NCBI RefSeq assembly: GCF_000962805.1
Contig: NZ_JZTW01000005.1
Span: 124,001-188,000, forward strand
DNA from: Pseudarthrobacter chlorophenolicus
GTDB taxonomy: Bacteria > Actinomycetota > Actinomycetes > Actinomycetales > Micrococcaceae
Length of the DNA: 64,000 nt
Direction of reading: 5' to 3'
This document shows, piece after piece, positions 35,869 through 45,474 of the stretch (its first letter is position 1; each line of letters begins with the position of its first letter). Below the pieces are notes generated by a model, which was not told the DNA's origin, searched no databases, and worked only from the letters and a program-made list of their open reading frames with translations. Both the position numbers and the translations under genes were made by a program.

Positions 35869-37428
35869 GTGACTGCTTCAGAGAAAACGCCGTTCTACAT
35901 CACCACGGCCATCACCTACCCCAACGGCGTACCGCACATCGGCCACGCCTACGAGTACATCGCCACCGACGCCATGGCCCGCTTCAAGCGCCTGGACGGC
36001 TACGACGTGATGTTCCTGACGGGCACGGACGAGCACGGGATGAAAATCGCCCAGACGGCCGAAAAGGAAGGCATCACTCCCAAGGAGCTGGTGGACCGGA
36101 ACGCGGAAATCTATAAGGCGGCGCACGAAGCCCTCGGCATCACATACGACCGCTTCATCCGCACCACTGACGAGGACCACTACGCGGCGTCGCAGGCCAT
36201 CTGGAAGAAGATGGAGGCCAACGGCGACATTTACCTCGACAAGTACGAGGGCTGGTACTCCGTCCGGGACGAAGCGTTCTACGGCGAGGACGAGACCGTT
36301 GTGAAGGACGACGGCGTGCGCTACTCGAAGGAGACGGACACCGAGGTGACGTGGACGGCCGAGGAGAGCTACTTCTTCCGGCTGTCCGCCTACCAGGACA
36401 AACTGCTGGCGCTCTATGAAGCGCAGCCTGAATTCGGTGCCCCGCAGTCCCGGTTCAACGAAGTGATCAGCTTCGTCAAGCGCGGCCTGGAGGACCTGTC
36501 CATCAGCCGCACCACCTTCGACTGGGGCGTTCCCGTTCCGGGCAACAGCAACCACGTCATGTACGTGTGGGTTGATGCACTGACCAACTACCTCACCGGT
36601 GTGGGCTACCCGGACGTGGACTCGGAGAAGTTCCGTCGGTTCTGGCCGGCCGATGTCCACGTGATCGGCAAGGACATCTCCCGGTTCCACGCCATCTACT
36701 GGCCCGCCTTCCTCCTGAGCGCCGGCCTGGAACTCCCCAAGCGCGTCATGATCCATGGCTTCCTGCACAACAACGGCGTCAAGATGTCCAAGTCCCTGGG
36801 CAACGTGGTTGCTCCGGCCGATTTCGTGGAGCAGTACGGCCTGGACCAGGTGCGGTTCTTCTTCCTCCGCGAGGTGCCGTTCGGGGCTGACGGCAGCTAC
36901 AACCACGAGGCTATCGTGGGCCGGATGAACTCGGACCTGGCGAACAACTTCGGCAACCTGGCGCAGCGTTCCCTGTCCATGGTGGCCAAGAACTGCGGGG
37001 GAGCGGTTCCCACCCCGGGTGCTTTCACGGACGCGGACACTGCCATCCTGGTACAGGCCGGCGCCCTGCTGGACACTGCGCGGGCAGCGTTCGACAAGCA
37101 GGAATTCAGCCGGGCCCTTGAGGCCATCTGGGCGGTCCTTGGCGACACCAACGCCTATTTTGCCGAGCAGGCACCCTGGGTGCTGCGGAAGACCGACGTC
37201 GAACGCATGAACACGGTCCTGTACGTCACCCTCGAGGTGCTGCGAATCGTGGCCATCCTCGCCCAGCCGGTGATGCCGGGCTCGACGGCGCGGCTGCTTG
37301 ACGCCCTGGGCCAGCCGGAAGGTGACGCACGCCAGTTCGCCGCGGTGGCAACGCGTATCGCCGCCGGGACGCCGCTGCCCGCCCCGGTGCCGGTGTTCCC
37401 CAAGTACGAGGAACCGGCAGAGGCATAG
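35869..37428 (+). CDS. metG: Methionyl-tRNA synthetase
   Basis: 519 residues. The HIGH motif is in [14 protein letters not shown] and the KMSKS loop in [13 protein letters not shown]. The connective-peptide zinc knuckle has no cysteines, and there is no C-terminal EMAP/Trbp111-like domain, so it is the short zinc-free type found in actinobacteria. It charges initiator and elongator tRNA-Met. GTG start. A strong terminator follows. I see no T-box or riboswitch upstream; the 34-base gap from the ABC gene suggests read-through expression. Confidence 0.97.
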   Translation: MTASEKTPFYITTAITYPNGVPHIGHAYEYIATDAMARFKRLDGYDVMFLTGTDEHGMKIAQTAEKEGITPKELVDRNAEIYKAAHEALGITYDRFIRTTDEDHYAASQAIWKKMEANGDIYLDKYEGWYSVRDEAFYGEDETVVKDDGVRYSKETDTEVTWTAEESYFFRLSAYQDKLLALYEAQPEFGAPQSRFNEVISFVKRGLEDLSISRTTFDWGVPVPGNSNHVMYVWVDALTNYLTGVGYPDVDSEKFRRFWPADVHVIGKDISRFHAIYWPAFLLSAGLELPKRVMIHGFLHNNGVKMSKSLGNVVAPADFVEQYGLDQVRFFFLREVPFGADGSYNHEAIVGRMNSDLANNFGNLAQRSLSMVAKNCGGAVPTPGAFTDADTAILVQAGALLDTARAAFDKQEFSRALEAIWAVLGDTNAYFAEQAPWVLRKTDVERMNTVLYVTLEVLRIVAILAQPVMPGSTARLLDALGQPEGDARQFAAVATRIAAGTPLPAPVPVFPKYEEPAEA

Positions 37429-37456
37429 CCGGCCGCCCCGGAAAAGACCCGTGCAG

Positions 37457-37503
37457 GAAGGGCAGGTGCCGCGGACCCTCCGCGGCACCTGCCCTTTCCT
37501 TCT
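37457..37503. terminator. Strong bidirectional terminator between convergent genes
   Basis: GAAGGGCAGGTGCCGCGGA and TCCGCGGCACCTGCCCTTTC pair as a near-perfect stem of about 18 bases around ACCC-type loop, followed by T-rich CCTTCTTG. It separates metG from the convergent FtsX-type permease. Confidence 0.92.
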
Positions 37504-37520
37504 TGTCCTGCCCTCTGTTG

Positions 37521-40061
37521 CTAGGCGGTGGCCAGTCCCTCCACCGGGGACAGGCGCGCCGCACGCCGGGCGGGAATCACCGAAGCCACCAGGCCGGCCA
37601 CAACCGCCACCGCCAGCACGCCCGCCAGCTGCAGCCAGGGAACTGCCGGGGTGACTTCCGCGAGGCTGCCGAGGGCGGAGCGGGCCCCCAGCCAGCCGTA
37701 CACCGTTCCCAGGGCTGAGCCGAGCAGCGCCGCGACGCCGGCCACCAGTGCGGCCTCCAGGGCAAGCATTCCGCGGAGCTGGCCACGGGTCAGGCCCAGT
37801 GCCCGCAGCAGGGAGTTCTCACGCGTCCGCTCCAGCACGGACAGGGAGAGCGTGTTGGCCACGCCAATCAGCGCGATCAGCACCGCGACCCCCAGAAGGC
37901 CGGTGACCACCAGCAACAACACGTCAATGACCTCGTTGAACGTGACCCGCTCGATGGCTGCGCCGCTGACCGCTCCGCTGGCCACCCCCGTTGCCGTGGC
38001 GACGGCGGACTGGATGTCCTTGATGCGGTCCCCGGACAGTTGCCCGCCGCCGGGGGCGTCGGCCAGCCGGATCCAGACCGCAGCGCCCGGCACCGCAGCG
38101 TCGGCTTCCGCTGCGCCGGCCCCGGCTGCACCGGGGGTGAGCCTGAACTGGCGGGCTGTCTCGCTGGAGACCAACGGTGGCATGTTCCGGGTACGCAGGA
38201 CCACTGCCTCCAGGGCCACAGGACCTGCAGCTCCGTGCAGTTGCGCCGTACCGGCCTGCGATCCTTCGGGCAGGTAGATTTTGCCCGGCTCCAGGGTCAG
38301 GGAGGCGTCGCGCAGCAGGTTTGGCGCTTCCGCCGGATCCAGCGCGTAAACAGGGTTCTCCATACCGTCGCTGCCGGTTCGTCCCACCACCGGCAGCAGG
38401 GCTGCCGCGGCCACGCCGTCCACCCGGGATACGGCTTCCCGCTGGGCAGAGGCGAGCGTCTGGCCCGTGGACCCGGCGCTGACGGCCATGTCCACCGGGT
38501 AGGTTTCCGCGAGGGCATCATCGAATGCCTGGCGCGCAGTGGCCGCTCCGGTCATCATCAGGGCCACCAAGGTGACCCCGATCAGCAGGGCGGCAGCCGT
38601 CACCGACGTCCTCGCAGGGTTGCGGACGGCGTTGAGCGCAGCCAGCTTTCCGGGGACGCCGGCGGGCGCGGCCAGCCGCCCCGCCAGTCCCACCAGCCGG
38701 GGCACGAACAGCGTGGCGCACAGCAGCACCCCGATGAAGGAGAGTACGCCGCCGGCGAATGCCACCACCAGCATCACGCCGGCCGCGCCAAAGGCCAGCA
38801 GCGGAACGCCCAGGGCGAGGGCAGCAAGGCCCATGACCAGCCTCACCCGGCCGCGCCGGTTCCCGATGCCCGCATCATCGGACGGGCGCAGGGCAGCGAG
38901 CGGGGCCACGGCCGTCGCCGCCCTGGCAGGGACCATGGCGGCGGCCACGGTCAGGACCGTGCCCACGGCCAGGCCCGCCACGATGGACGACGCCGGCACG
39001 GCCATGGTGGCGAAGGCCATCTCCGGCTGCGTCCCGGCCCAGCCGATCAGGGCTGCCATCAGGCCGACGGCGGCGAGCACCCCCGCCGCGGAAGACACCA
39101 GCCCCACCACCAGGGCTTCGGCCAGGACGGAATTGCGCACCTGCGCCCGGGCGGCGCCCAGGCACCGGAGAAGCGCGAGTTCCCGGGTGCGCTGGGCCAC
39201 CAGCACCGCGAAGGTGTTGGACACCACCAGCCCGGAAACCAGCAGGGCGATCCCGGCGAAAGCCAGCAGGACCACCGTCAGTTCGTCCTGGCCGCCGGTC
39301 ATCAGGGCCACTTGGGCCGTGACCTGTTCGTCGGCTGTTTTGACCTGGGCTTCGGCGCCGGTGCCGGCAAGCGCTGCCAGCGTCTCCGTCCTGGCCGCGG
39401 CAACGTCAGTGCCTGGCGCCAGCGCGAGCTGGATGCTGGCATAGCCGTCTGCCGCGCCTGAGCCGGTGCCGGGTCCCTGGCCTGCCGCCGCCAGTGCACT
39501 GACCGCAGGAGTACCGGCGAGCAGCTGCGGGAGCGCGGACGCGAACGGGTCATGGCTGCCGCGGAGGATCCCGGTGACCGTCATTGCCATGGTGGTGGCG
39601 CCGTCCGGAACCCTGAGCACCAGGGAGTCGCCGACGTGCAGCCCGTAGCGCCCGGCGGTGTCACTGTCCATCGCGACGCCGTCGGCCCGCGAGGGCAGTG
39701 CGCCATCGGCAACGGCTGCTGTTTCCAGGGCCTCGGGCGCCAGGTTGCGGGCCTGGGCAAAGATTTCCTGCCCGCCGGCCGTAAACTCCGTGTACGCCTG
39801 CAGGCGTCCGTAGGCTTCGCTGACGCCGGGTACCCCGCGGACCGCTGCCAGGGCCGCACCGTTGAAGGTTCCCCCATCCGGGGTGGCGATGAGCCCCGCC
39901 TTGCTGTAGGCCTCGCCGAGGCTGGCGCCCAGCGACGCCCTGGTGCTGGCGCCGACCATCAGTGTGGTGGACAGGAACGCCACCGACAGCATGACGGCCA
40001 GGCCGACGGCGATGAACCGACGGCTGTGCGACTGGAATTGCGAGAGGGCAACGCGCAGCAC
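37521..40061 (-). CDS. ABC transporter permease with two FtsX domains
   Basis: 846 residues. TM1 (RFIAVGLAVMLSVAFLSTTLMV) is followed by an extracytoplasmic domain. Three TM segments near 255-390 form the first FtsX domain with RTRELALLRCLGAARAQVRN. A central membrane pair, a second extracytoplasmic domain (about 490-700) and a C-terminal FtsX domain with RTRENSLLRALGLTRGQLRG complete it. It is the downstream partner of the ATPase 2 bases upstream. Such BceB/MacB-like exporters often act in peptide-antibiotic or lipoprotein handling, and here they sit with a two-component system. Confidence 0.93.
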   Translation of the reverse strand: MLRVALSQFQSHSRRFIAVGLAVMLSVAFLSTTLMVGASTRASLGASLGEAYSKAGLIATPDGGTFNGAALAAVRGVPGVSEAYGRLQAYTEFTAGGQEIFAQARNLAPEALETAAVADGALPSRADGVAMDSDTAGRYGLHVGDSLVLRVPDGATTMAMTVTGILRGSHDPFASALPQLLAGTPAVSALAAAGQGPGTGSGAADGYASIQLALAPGTDVAAARTETLAALAGTGAEAQVKTADEQVTAQVALMTGGQDELTVVLLAFAGIALLVSGLVVSNTFAVLVAQRTRELALLRCLGAARAQVRNSVLAEALVVGLVSSAAGVLAAVGLMAALIGWAGTQPEMAFATMAVPASSIVAGLAVGTVLTVAAAMVPARAATAVAPLAALRPSDDAGIGNRRGRVRLVMGLAALALGVPLLAFGAAGVMLVVAFAGGVLSFIGVLLCATLFVPRLVGLAGRLAAPAGVPGKLAALNAVRNPARTSVTAAALLIGVTLVALMMTGAATARQAFDDALAETYPVDMAVSAGSTGQTLASAQREAVSRVDGVAAAALLPVVGRTGSDGMENPVYALDPAEAPNLLRDASLTLEPGKIYLPEGSQAGTAQLHGAAGPVALEAVVLRTRNMPPLVSSETARQFRLTPGAAGAGAAEADAAVPGAAVWIRLADAPGGGQLSGDRIKDIQSAVATATGVASGAVSGAAIERVTFNEVIDVLLLVVTGLLGVAVLIALIGVANTLSLSVLERTRENSLLRALGLTRGQLRGMLALEAALVAGVAALLGSALGTVYGWLGARSALGSLAEVTPAVPWLQLAGVLAVAVVAGLVASVIPARRAARLSPVEGLATA

Positions 40062-40063
40062 GC

Positions 40064-40840
40064 TCAGCCTCCCAGCTTGCCGAGGGCGGCAAGGACGGAC
40101 GCGGCGGTGGGTTCGGCGATCTCGCCCACCAGGTTGCCGTCACTCATCAGGACCACCCTGTCGGCGTAGCTGGCTGCCACGGGATCGTGGGTGACCATGA
40201 TGATGGTCTGGCCCATTTCGCGGCTGCTGCGGCGCAGCAGTGCCAGGACTTCGCCGCCGGCTGCCGAATCAAGGTTGCCGGTGGGTTCGTCCCCGAAGAC
40301 CACGTCGGGCCGGGTCAGGAGGGCCCGGGCCACGGCAACCCGCTGCTGCTGGCCGCCGGAGAGTTCATGCGGCCGGTGCCGGAGCCTGTCCTTGAGGCCC
40401 AGCGTGGACACCACGGTGTCGAACCAGGCGGTGTCGGTGGCTTTGTTGGCCAAAGCAAGCGGGAGGGTGATGTTCTGTTCGGCCGTCAGGGTCGGCACCA
40501 GGTTGAACGCCTGGAAGACAAACCCGATCCGGTCGCGGCGGAGCGCGGTGAGCTGCTTGTCCTTCAGGGCGGTGATGTCCGTCCCGCCCACCAGGATTTG
40601 CCCCGAGTCCGCGGTGTCCAGGCCGGCGAGGCAGTGCATCAGGGTCGACTTGCCCGAGCCGGAGGGTCCCATGATTGCGGTGAAGCGCCCGGCGTCAAAA
40701 TTGACGCTGACCTCTCGCAGGGCACTGACGCGGGTGGCGCCGCGGCCGTAGTTCTTAGTGAGGGACAGTGCCTGGACGGCGGGGGAGGAAGTGGCGTTAT
40801 CCCAGTTCAAACCAGGGTGGGCATGCACGGAAGTTGTCAT
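40064..40840 (-). CDS. ABC transporter ATP-binding protein
   Basis: 258 residues. Walker A GPSGSGKSTLMHCLAGLD, signature ELSGGQQQRVAVARALLT, Walker B PDVVFGDEPTGNLDS, and switch His in MVTHDPVAAS. It matches the LolD/MacB/BceA class. It starts the ABC operon; the permease follows after 2 bases. A shared 23-bp motif (40902-40924) lies 62 bases upstream of the ATG, and a TAGCGT box ends 6 bases before it, so it probably has its own regulated promoter after the response regulator gene. Confidence 0.95.
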   Translation of the reverse strand: MTTSVHAHPGLNWDNATSSPAVQALSLTKNYGRGATRVSALREVSVNFDAGRFTAIMGPSGSGKSTLMHCLAGLDTADSGQILVGGTDITALKDKQLTALRRDRIGFVFQAFNLVPTLTAEQNITLPLALANKATDTAWFDTVVSTLGLKDRLRHRPHELSGGQQQRVAVARALLTRPDVVFGDEPTGNLDSAAGGEVLALLRRSSREMGQTIIMVTHDPVAASYADRVVLMSDGNLVGEIAEPTAASVLAALGKLGG

Positions 40841-40901
40841 GTTTCCACGCTATGGGCCGGCACCCGGCGGGGGGATCGGCCGGGGGTCTGGTCCTGCCAT
40901 T

Positions 40902-40924
40902 GCCCGCCTCATACCGTGGTCTGA
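40902..40924 (-). promoter_or_regulatory. Candidate response-regulator binding site upstream of the ABC operon
   Basis: On the minus strand TCAGACCACGGTATGAGG continuing CGGGC. It matches 19 of 23 positions with the sequence upstream of the histidine kinase gene (42896-42918), with the core CGGTATGAGGC identical. It is centred about 70 bases before the ABC ATPase start. Confidence 0.6.
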
Positions 40925-40941
40925 GCCCGGTACGTGGGCTG

Positions 40942-41670
40942 TCAGCCTCCGGGTGTGACCACTCCGGTCTCGTAAGCGATCACCACGGCCTGCACCCGGT
41001 CGCGGGCACCGAGCTTCGCCAGGATGTGCCCCACATGGGTTTTCACCGTCGCCTCGGACACGAACAGGCCTGCCGCTATCTCAGGATTGGACCGTCCCTG
41101 CGCGATGAGCTGGAACACCTCGCGCTCGCGGGTGGTGAGCCGCTGGACGGCCGCGTGGTGTTCCGGACGTTCGTTGCCCTGGCTGCGCAGCAGTGGTGCC
41201 ACATGGTCCAGGAGCCGCCGGGTGGTGGACGGGGCGATCACTGCGTCTCCACGGTGGACGGTCCGGATGGCCTCCAGCAGTTCCTCAGGGGGAGCGTCCT
41301 TGAGCAAGAACCCACTGGCACCTGCCTGAATGGCTGCCAACGCGTACTCGTCGAGGTCGAAGGTGGTCAGCACCACCACCCGGAGCTCTGCCCGGGCCGA
41401 ACCGGCGGGAGCCGCCGACGCACTTTCCATCAGCCGCCGGGTGGCTTCGATCCCGTCCATACCCGGCATCCGGACATCCATCAGGACCACGTCGGCCGCC
41501 ACCGCACCGAGTGCCTGCAGCGCCTCAAGGCCGTTACCCGCTTCGACCACCACGTCGAGGTCCGGCTGCGAGTTGATCAGCATGCCAAACCCCGACCGGA
41601 CCAGCTGCTGGTCATCGACCAGGGCAACCCTGATCCTGTCCGCAGGCGGGTGTTCTTCCAGGAGTGTCAT
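40942..41670 (-). CDS. NarL/LuxR-family response regulator
   Basis: 242 residues. The receiver domain (about 9-130) has VALVDDQQLVRSGF and the phosphoacceptor Asp in ADVVLMDVRMPGMDG. The C-terminal LuxR helix-turn-helix is LTTREREVFQLIAQGRSNPE, then AAGLFVSEATVKTHVGHIL. It lies 3 bases after the histidine kinase, its cognate partner. Both precede an FtsX-type ABC transporter, whose upstream region shares a motif with the kinase promoter, so this protein probably controls both. Confidence 0.95.
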   Translation of the reverse strand: MTLLEEHPPADRIRVALVDDQQLVRSGFGMLINSQPDLDVVVEAGNGLEALQALGAVAADVVLMDVRMPGMDGIEATRRLMESASAAPAGSARAELRVVVLTTFDLDEYALAAIQAGASGFLLKDAPPEELLEAIRTVHRGDAVIAPSTTRRLLDHVAPLLRSQGNERPEHHAAVQRLTTREREVFQLIAQGRSNPEIAAGLFVSEATVKTHVGHILAKLGARDRVQAVVIAYETGVVTPGG

Positions 41671-41673
41671 TGC

Positions 41674-42867
41674 TCAGGCCTCTGTGTAGGGGAGGAAAGC
41701 CGAGACCAGGAAGCCCCCGCCCGCGGCCGGTCCGGCCACCAACGAACCATCGTAGAGGCTGATCCGCTCCCGCATTCCGCGCAGGCCGTTGCCGCCGTGT
41801 TCCGAGGCTTCGCCGGCGTGGTCTGCGGAGGCGCCCCGGCCGTCGTCGTACACCTCGATCTGCAGCCCCCGCTGCTGCCACCTGAGGGCGGCGCTGGCGC
41901 TGGCCCTGGGCCCGGCATGTTTGAGCACGTTGGTGAGTGCCTCCTGAAGTACGCGGTAGGCGGTGAGCTCAGCACCCGGTGGAAGGCCCCGGCGCGGGGA
42001 GCCCTGCTGTTCAAAGTCCAAGGGAAGCCCGGCCGCCCGGAAACCGAGGAACAGCTCATCCACGTCCGACAGCCCGGGCAGTGGGCGGGTGGTGGCCTCG
42101 TCGCCGTGCCGCAGCACGCCCAGCAGGCGACGCATTTCCGCCAGTGAGGTCCGCGCCGTGGCGGCGACGGTGGCCAGTGTTTCGGTGGCGACCGAAGGGT
42201 TGGCTGCCGCGGCGTACCGGGCGCCGTCGGACTGGGTGATGATCACGGACAGGGAGTGGGCCACGATGTCGTGCATTTCCCGGGCGATGTGGGCGCGTTC
42301 ATCGGCGGCGGCCAGGGACCGTTCCTGCTGTTGTTCGATTTCGAGCCTGCGGGCGCGGTCCGACAGGGTCTGGAGTTGCTGGCGCCGCACCCGGGTCAGG
42401 TCGCCCAGGGTCCAGCTGAACAGGACCAGCATCCAGATCAGCACCGTATACACCGCGCTGATCGTCAGGCCAAGGACCCCGGTTTCGGCGGTGCTGCTGA
42501 GGTTGCGGCTGGTCAGGAGCACCCCGCCCAGCAGGCCGAGGCCGAGCACGGAGCGGCTGGCCCAGGCGGGACCGTAGGCGGCAACTGCATAGATGACCAG
42601 CGGAACGGCCACCAGGCCTGCGAGCGGTTCGAGGCCGGCAGCCCACAAGACCAGGCACGCCAGCACAATCGCGGCTGCCGCGTGCACCGGGCGGGTGCGC
42701 CGCCACGCCAGTGGCACCACCAGTGCGCTGGACAGGAGGAAATGGCCTGGCCTGTCGGCGAGGAGATATACCGGGCCGCAGAACAAGAGGACTGCGAGCA
42801 TGAGCGCCAGGTCCACCCGAAAGGTGTTGACCCGGAGCCACTGATAGAGCTTGTGCCGTCTTTCCAC
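41674..42867 (-). CDS. Sensor histidine kinase (HisKA_3 family)
   Basis: 397 residues. Four to five TM segments occupy about 17-155 with only short loops, so it probably senses in or at the membrane (intramembrane-sensing type). The phospho-His is in AREMHDIVAHSLSVIITQSD (HisKA_3). The ATPase domain has ALTNVLKHAG and GGNGLRGMRERI. GTG start. A TAGAGT box ends 6 bases before the GTG with no Shine-Dalgarno, suggesting a leaderless message. The candidate regulator site (42896-42918) covers its -35 region. Operon: kinase, regulator, then ABC pair. Confidence 0.95.
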   Translation of the reverse strand: MERRHKLYQWLRVNTFRVDLALMLAVLLFCGPVYLLADRPGHFLLSSALVVPLAWRRTRPVHAAAAIVLACLVLWAAGLEPLAGLVAVPLVIYAVAAYGPAWASRSVLGLGLLGGVLLTSRNLSSTAETGVLGLTISAVYTVLIWMLVLFSWTLGDLTRVRRQQLQTLSDRARRLEIEQQQERSLAAADERAHIAREMHDIVAHSLSVIITQSDGARYAAAANPSVATETLATVAATARTSLAEMRRLLGVLRHGDEATTRPLPGLSDVDELFLGFRAAGLPLDFEQQGSPRRGLPPGAELTAYRVLQEALTNVLKHAGPRASASAALRWQQRGLQIEVYDDGRGASADHAGEASEHGGNGLRGMRERISLYDGSLVAGPAAGGGFLVSAFLPYTEA

Positions 42868-42895
42868 CCGGGAACTCTATGCTGTTGGGGGCGCT

Positions 42896-42918
42896 GCCGG
42901 CCTCATACCGGAGACTGA
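42896..42918 (-). promoter_or_regulatory. Candidate response-regulator binding site at the kinase promoter
   Basis: On the minus strand TCAGTCTCCGGTATGAGG continuing CCGGC. It shares 19 of 23 bases with 40902-40924. It overlaps the -35 position of the kinase promoter whose -10 (TAGAGT) is at plus coordinates 42874-42879. It supports autoregulation. Confidence 0.6.
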
Positions 42919-42964
42919 TCTCCGCGTTCCGTATCCCCGGCAGCGGCATCCAAGGCGCTGCCAC

Positions 42965-42980
42965 GTCTGAATAGTGAGAC
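42965..42980. promoter_or_regulatory. Candidate IclR-type operator upstream of leuB
   Basis: GTCTGAATAGTGAGAC is an imperfect palindrome (12 of 16). Its reverse strand begins GTCTCACTAT, which matches 9 of 10 with GTCTCATTAT in the leuC operator at 58292-58301. It lies 3 bases before a TTGACC -35 box (42984-42989). Confidence 0.5.
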
Positions 42981-42983
42981 AGG

Positions 42984-43014
42984 TTGACCAGCATATGGAT
43001 GTTTTGGCTACCCT
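42984..43014 (+). promoter_or_regulatory. leuB promoter
   Basis: -35 TTGACC (42984-42989), 19-base spacer, -10-like TACCCT (43009-43014) ending 6 bases before the leuB ATG. No Shine-Dalgarno is present, so a leaderless transcript is likely. Confidence 0.5.
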
Positions 43015-43020
43015 GAAAAT

Positions 43021-44073
43021 ATGAGCGCATCCTCCATTGACCTTGCAGTAATTCCCGGCGACGGCATCGGCCCGGAAGTCATAGCCGAGGCAGTCAAAGT
43101 GCTGGAAAAGGCTGTGGCAGCGGAGGGAGTGGAGCTCAAGCAGACCCACTACAAGCTCGGCGCCGAGCACTGGCTCGCCACCGGCGAGACCCTGCCGGAC
43201 GAGGTCCTTGCGGACCTGAGGACCCGGGATGCCATCCTGTTCGGCGCCGTCGGCGCAGCGCCCGGCGACACCCGCATCCCGTCCGGCATCATTGAGCGCG
43301 AGATGCTCCTGAAGCTGCGCTTCAGCCTCGACCACTACGTCAACCTGCGCCCCTCAAGGCTGTACGGAACCGTCGGCAGCCCCCTCGCCAACCCAGGCAC
43401 CATTGATTTCATCGTGGTCCGCGAAGGAACCGAGGGCCCTTATGTGGGCAACGGCGGCAGCCTGCGCGCCGGCACCCCGCATGAGGTAGCCACCGAGGTG
43501 TCCCTGAACACTGCCCACGGCGTGGAGCGCGTGGTCCGCGATGCCTTCCGCCGCGCCAGCGCCCGCGAACGCAAGCACGTCACCCTGGTCCACAAGCACA
43601 ACGTCCTGGTCTTCGCAGGGCACCTCTGGAAGCGGACCGTCGAGGCCGTGGCCAAGGAGTTCCCCGAGGTCACCCACGACTACCTGCACGTGGACGCCGC
43701 CACCATCTTCATGGTCACCGACCCGTCCCGCTTCGACGTCATCGTCACCGACAACCTGTTCGGCGACATCCTCACGGACCTGGCTGCCGCCATCACGGGC
43801 GGCATCGGGCTGGCCGCCAGCGGGAACATCAACATGGACCGGACTGCGCCCTCCATGTTCGAGCCCGTCCATGGTTCCGCGCCGGACATCGCTGGCCAGG
43901 GCAAGGCCGATCCGACGGCGGCCATCCTCTCCGCCGCACTCCTGCTGGACCACCTCGGCTATGCCGACGCGGCCCGGAAGATCGAAGCGGCGGTAGTGGC
44001 CGACGTCGAAAAGCGCGACGGCACCACCCGCAGCACCACCGCGGTTGGCGACGCCATCGCCGCAGGACTCTGA
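43021..44073 (+). CDS. leuB: 3-isopropylmalate dehydrogenase
   Basis: 350 residues. It oxidatively decarboxylates 3-isopropylmalate with NAD in leucine synthesis. [19 protein letters not shown] is the N-terminal motif, [17 protein letters not shown] the substrate-binding segment, and [19 protein letters not shown] the metal-binding signature. [20 protein letters not shown] forms part of the NAD site. Length and motifs are those of the actinobacterial form. A palindrome resembling the leuC operator lies upstream, so the divergent IclR-type regulator of leuCD may also control it. Confidence 0.97.
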   Translation: MSASSIDLAVIPGDGIGPEVIAEAVKVLEKAVAAEGVELKQTHYKLGAEHWLATGETLPDEVLADLRTRDAILFGAVGAAPGDTRIPSGIIEREMLLKLRFSLDHYVNLRPSRLYGTVGSPLANPGTIDFIVVREGTEGPYVGNGGSLRAGTPHEVATEVSLNTAHGVERVVRDAFRRASARERKHVTLVHKHNVLVFAGHLWKRTVEAVAKEFPEVTHDYLHVDAATIFMVTDPSRFDVIVTDNLFGDILTDLAAAITGGIGLAASGNINMDRTAPSMFEPVHGSAPDIAGQGKADPTAAILSAALLLDHLGYADAARKIEAAVVADVEKRDGTTRSTTAVGDAIAAGL

Positions 44074-44176
44074 CCCGCGCCGGAGCCACCGGCATCGGGC
44101 GTAAGCTTGTCTCGAATTACCAAATGCCGCCACCTTCGTTCAGCGCTGAACCCCGGCGGCCGATCGTGGAGGAACC

Positions 44177-45289
44177 ATGACCCAGACTGCCCATGGCGTC
44201 GAATTCAGCCTGCAGCCTTCGGCGAACCCGAAGACCGCAGAACAGCGTGAAGCCATCCTGGCGAACCCGGGATTCGGCAACTACTTCACCGACCACACCG
44301 CCGTCGTCGACTACAGCGTGGACGCGGACGGCAATGGCGGCTGGCACGACCCCCGGGTCGAAGCCTACGGACCGATCGTCCTGGATCCCTCTGCAGCCGT
44401 CTTCCATTACGGCCAGGAGATCTTCGAAGGGCTGAAGGCCTACCGCCACGCAGACGGTTCCGTCTGGACGTTCCGGCCGGAGGCCAACGCGGCCCGGCTG
44501 AACAAGTCTGCACGCCGGCTTGCCCTGCCCGAGCTGCCCGTGGAGTATTTCCTCGGCGCCATCCGCGAGCTTGTGGCCGCGGACAAGGACTGGGTTCCCA
44601 ACGGTGACGGCGAGGCCCTGTACCTGCGGCCGTTCATGATCGCCACCGAGGCGTTCCTCGGCGTCCGCGCCGCACGCGAAGTCTCCTTCCGGGTCATCGC
44701 TTCGCCTGCCGGCAACTACTTCGGCGGCGAGCTCAAGCCGGTCTCCATCTGGATCTCGCGCGAATACGCCCGTGCGGGCCGCGGCGGAACGGGGGACGCG
44801 AAGTGCGGCGGCAACTACGCCGCGTCCCTGATCGCCCAGCAGGAAGCGGAAGCCAACGGCTGCAAGCAGGTCCTCTTCCTCGACCACTTCAACGACGACG
44901 CCGTGGAAGAACTCGGCGGCATGAATGTCTTCTTCGTCATGAAGGACGGCTCCCTGGTCACGCCCGCCCTGACCGGCACCATCCTCGAAGGCGTCACCCG
45001 GATGTCCGTCATGCAGGTAGCCAAGGACATGGGACGGGATGTCACCGAACGCAAGATCACCCTTGATGAATGGCGCGACGGCGTTGCCTCCGGTGAGATC
45101 ACTGAGGTCTTTGCCTGCGGTACGGCGGCCGTCATCACCCCCATCGGGGTCCTCAAGGACGCCACGGAATTCATCGGCTCGGAGGACGCCAAGGCCGGCG
45201 AAACCACCATGGCCATCAGGGAGAAGCTGCTGGGCATCCAGACCGGCACCGTTCCGGACACCCACGGCTGGCTGACCCGCCTCGCCTGA
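44177..45289 (+). CDS. ilvE: Branched-chain amino acid aminotransferase
   Basis: 370 residues, fold-type IV PLP enzyme. It transaminates the 2-oxo acids to Val, Ile and Leu with glutamate. The PLP lysine is in [40 protein letters not shown] and [17 protein letters not shown] are conserved. [16 protein letters not shown] is the cofactor-phosphate region. GGAGGAACC immediately precedes the ATG. It is 103 bases after leuB on the same strand and is followed by a hairpin, so the pair may be cotranscribed. Confidence 0.97.
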   Translation: MTQTAHGVEFSLQPSANPKTAEQREAILANPGFGNYFTDHTAVVDYSVDADGNGGWHDPRVEAYGPIVLDPSAAVFHYGQEIFEGLKAYRHADGSVWTFRPEANAARLNKSARRLALPELPVEYFLGAIRELVAADKDWVPNGDGEALYLRPFMIATEAFLGVRAAREVSFRVIASPAGNYFGGELKPVSIWISREYARAGRGGTGDAKCGGNYAASLIAQQEAEANGCKQVLFLDHFNDDAVEELGGMNVFFVMKDGSLVTPALTGTILEGVTRMSVMQVAKDMGRDVTERKITLDEWRDGVASGEITEVFACGTAAVITPIGVLKDATEFIGSEDAKAGETTMAIREKLLGIQTGTVPDTHGWLTRLA

Positions 45290-45313
45290 GCGGCCTGACA
45301 GGTTAGAAATGCA

Positions 45314-45354
45314 CGACGGCGCCTGCCGGACTTCGGTCCAGACAGGCGCCGTCG
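45314..45354 (+). terminator. Hairpin after ilvE
   Basis: CGACGGCGCCTG (45314-45325) and CAGGCGCCGTCG (45343-45354) are perfect 12-base arms. The T-run is weak (GCGGTT), so efficiency is uncertain. Confidence 0.7.
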
Positions 45355-45474
45355 GCGGTTAACCCGCGGCGCCGGTCCTGGGCTTGTTGGCGTATCAGGA
45401 CGGTCGGGGACGGGTTTCGCGAAGAAGCTTCGGTACGGTGCGCGCTTGGGTTGTCACAAGGCGTACGACGGCGG

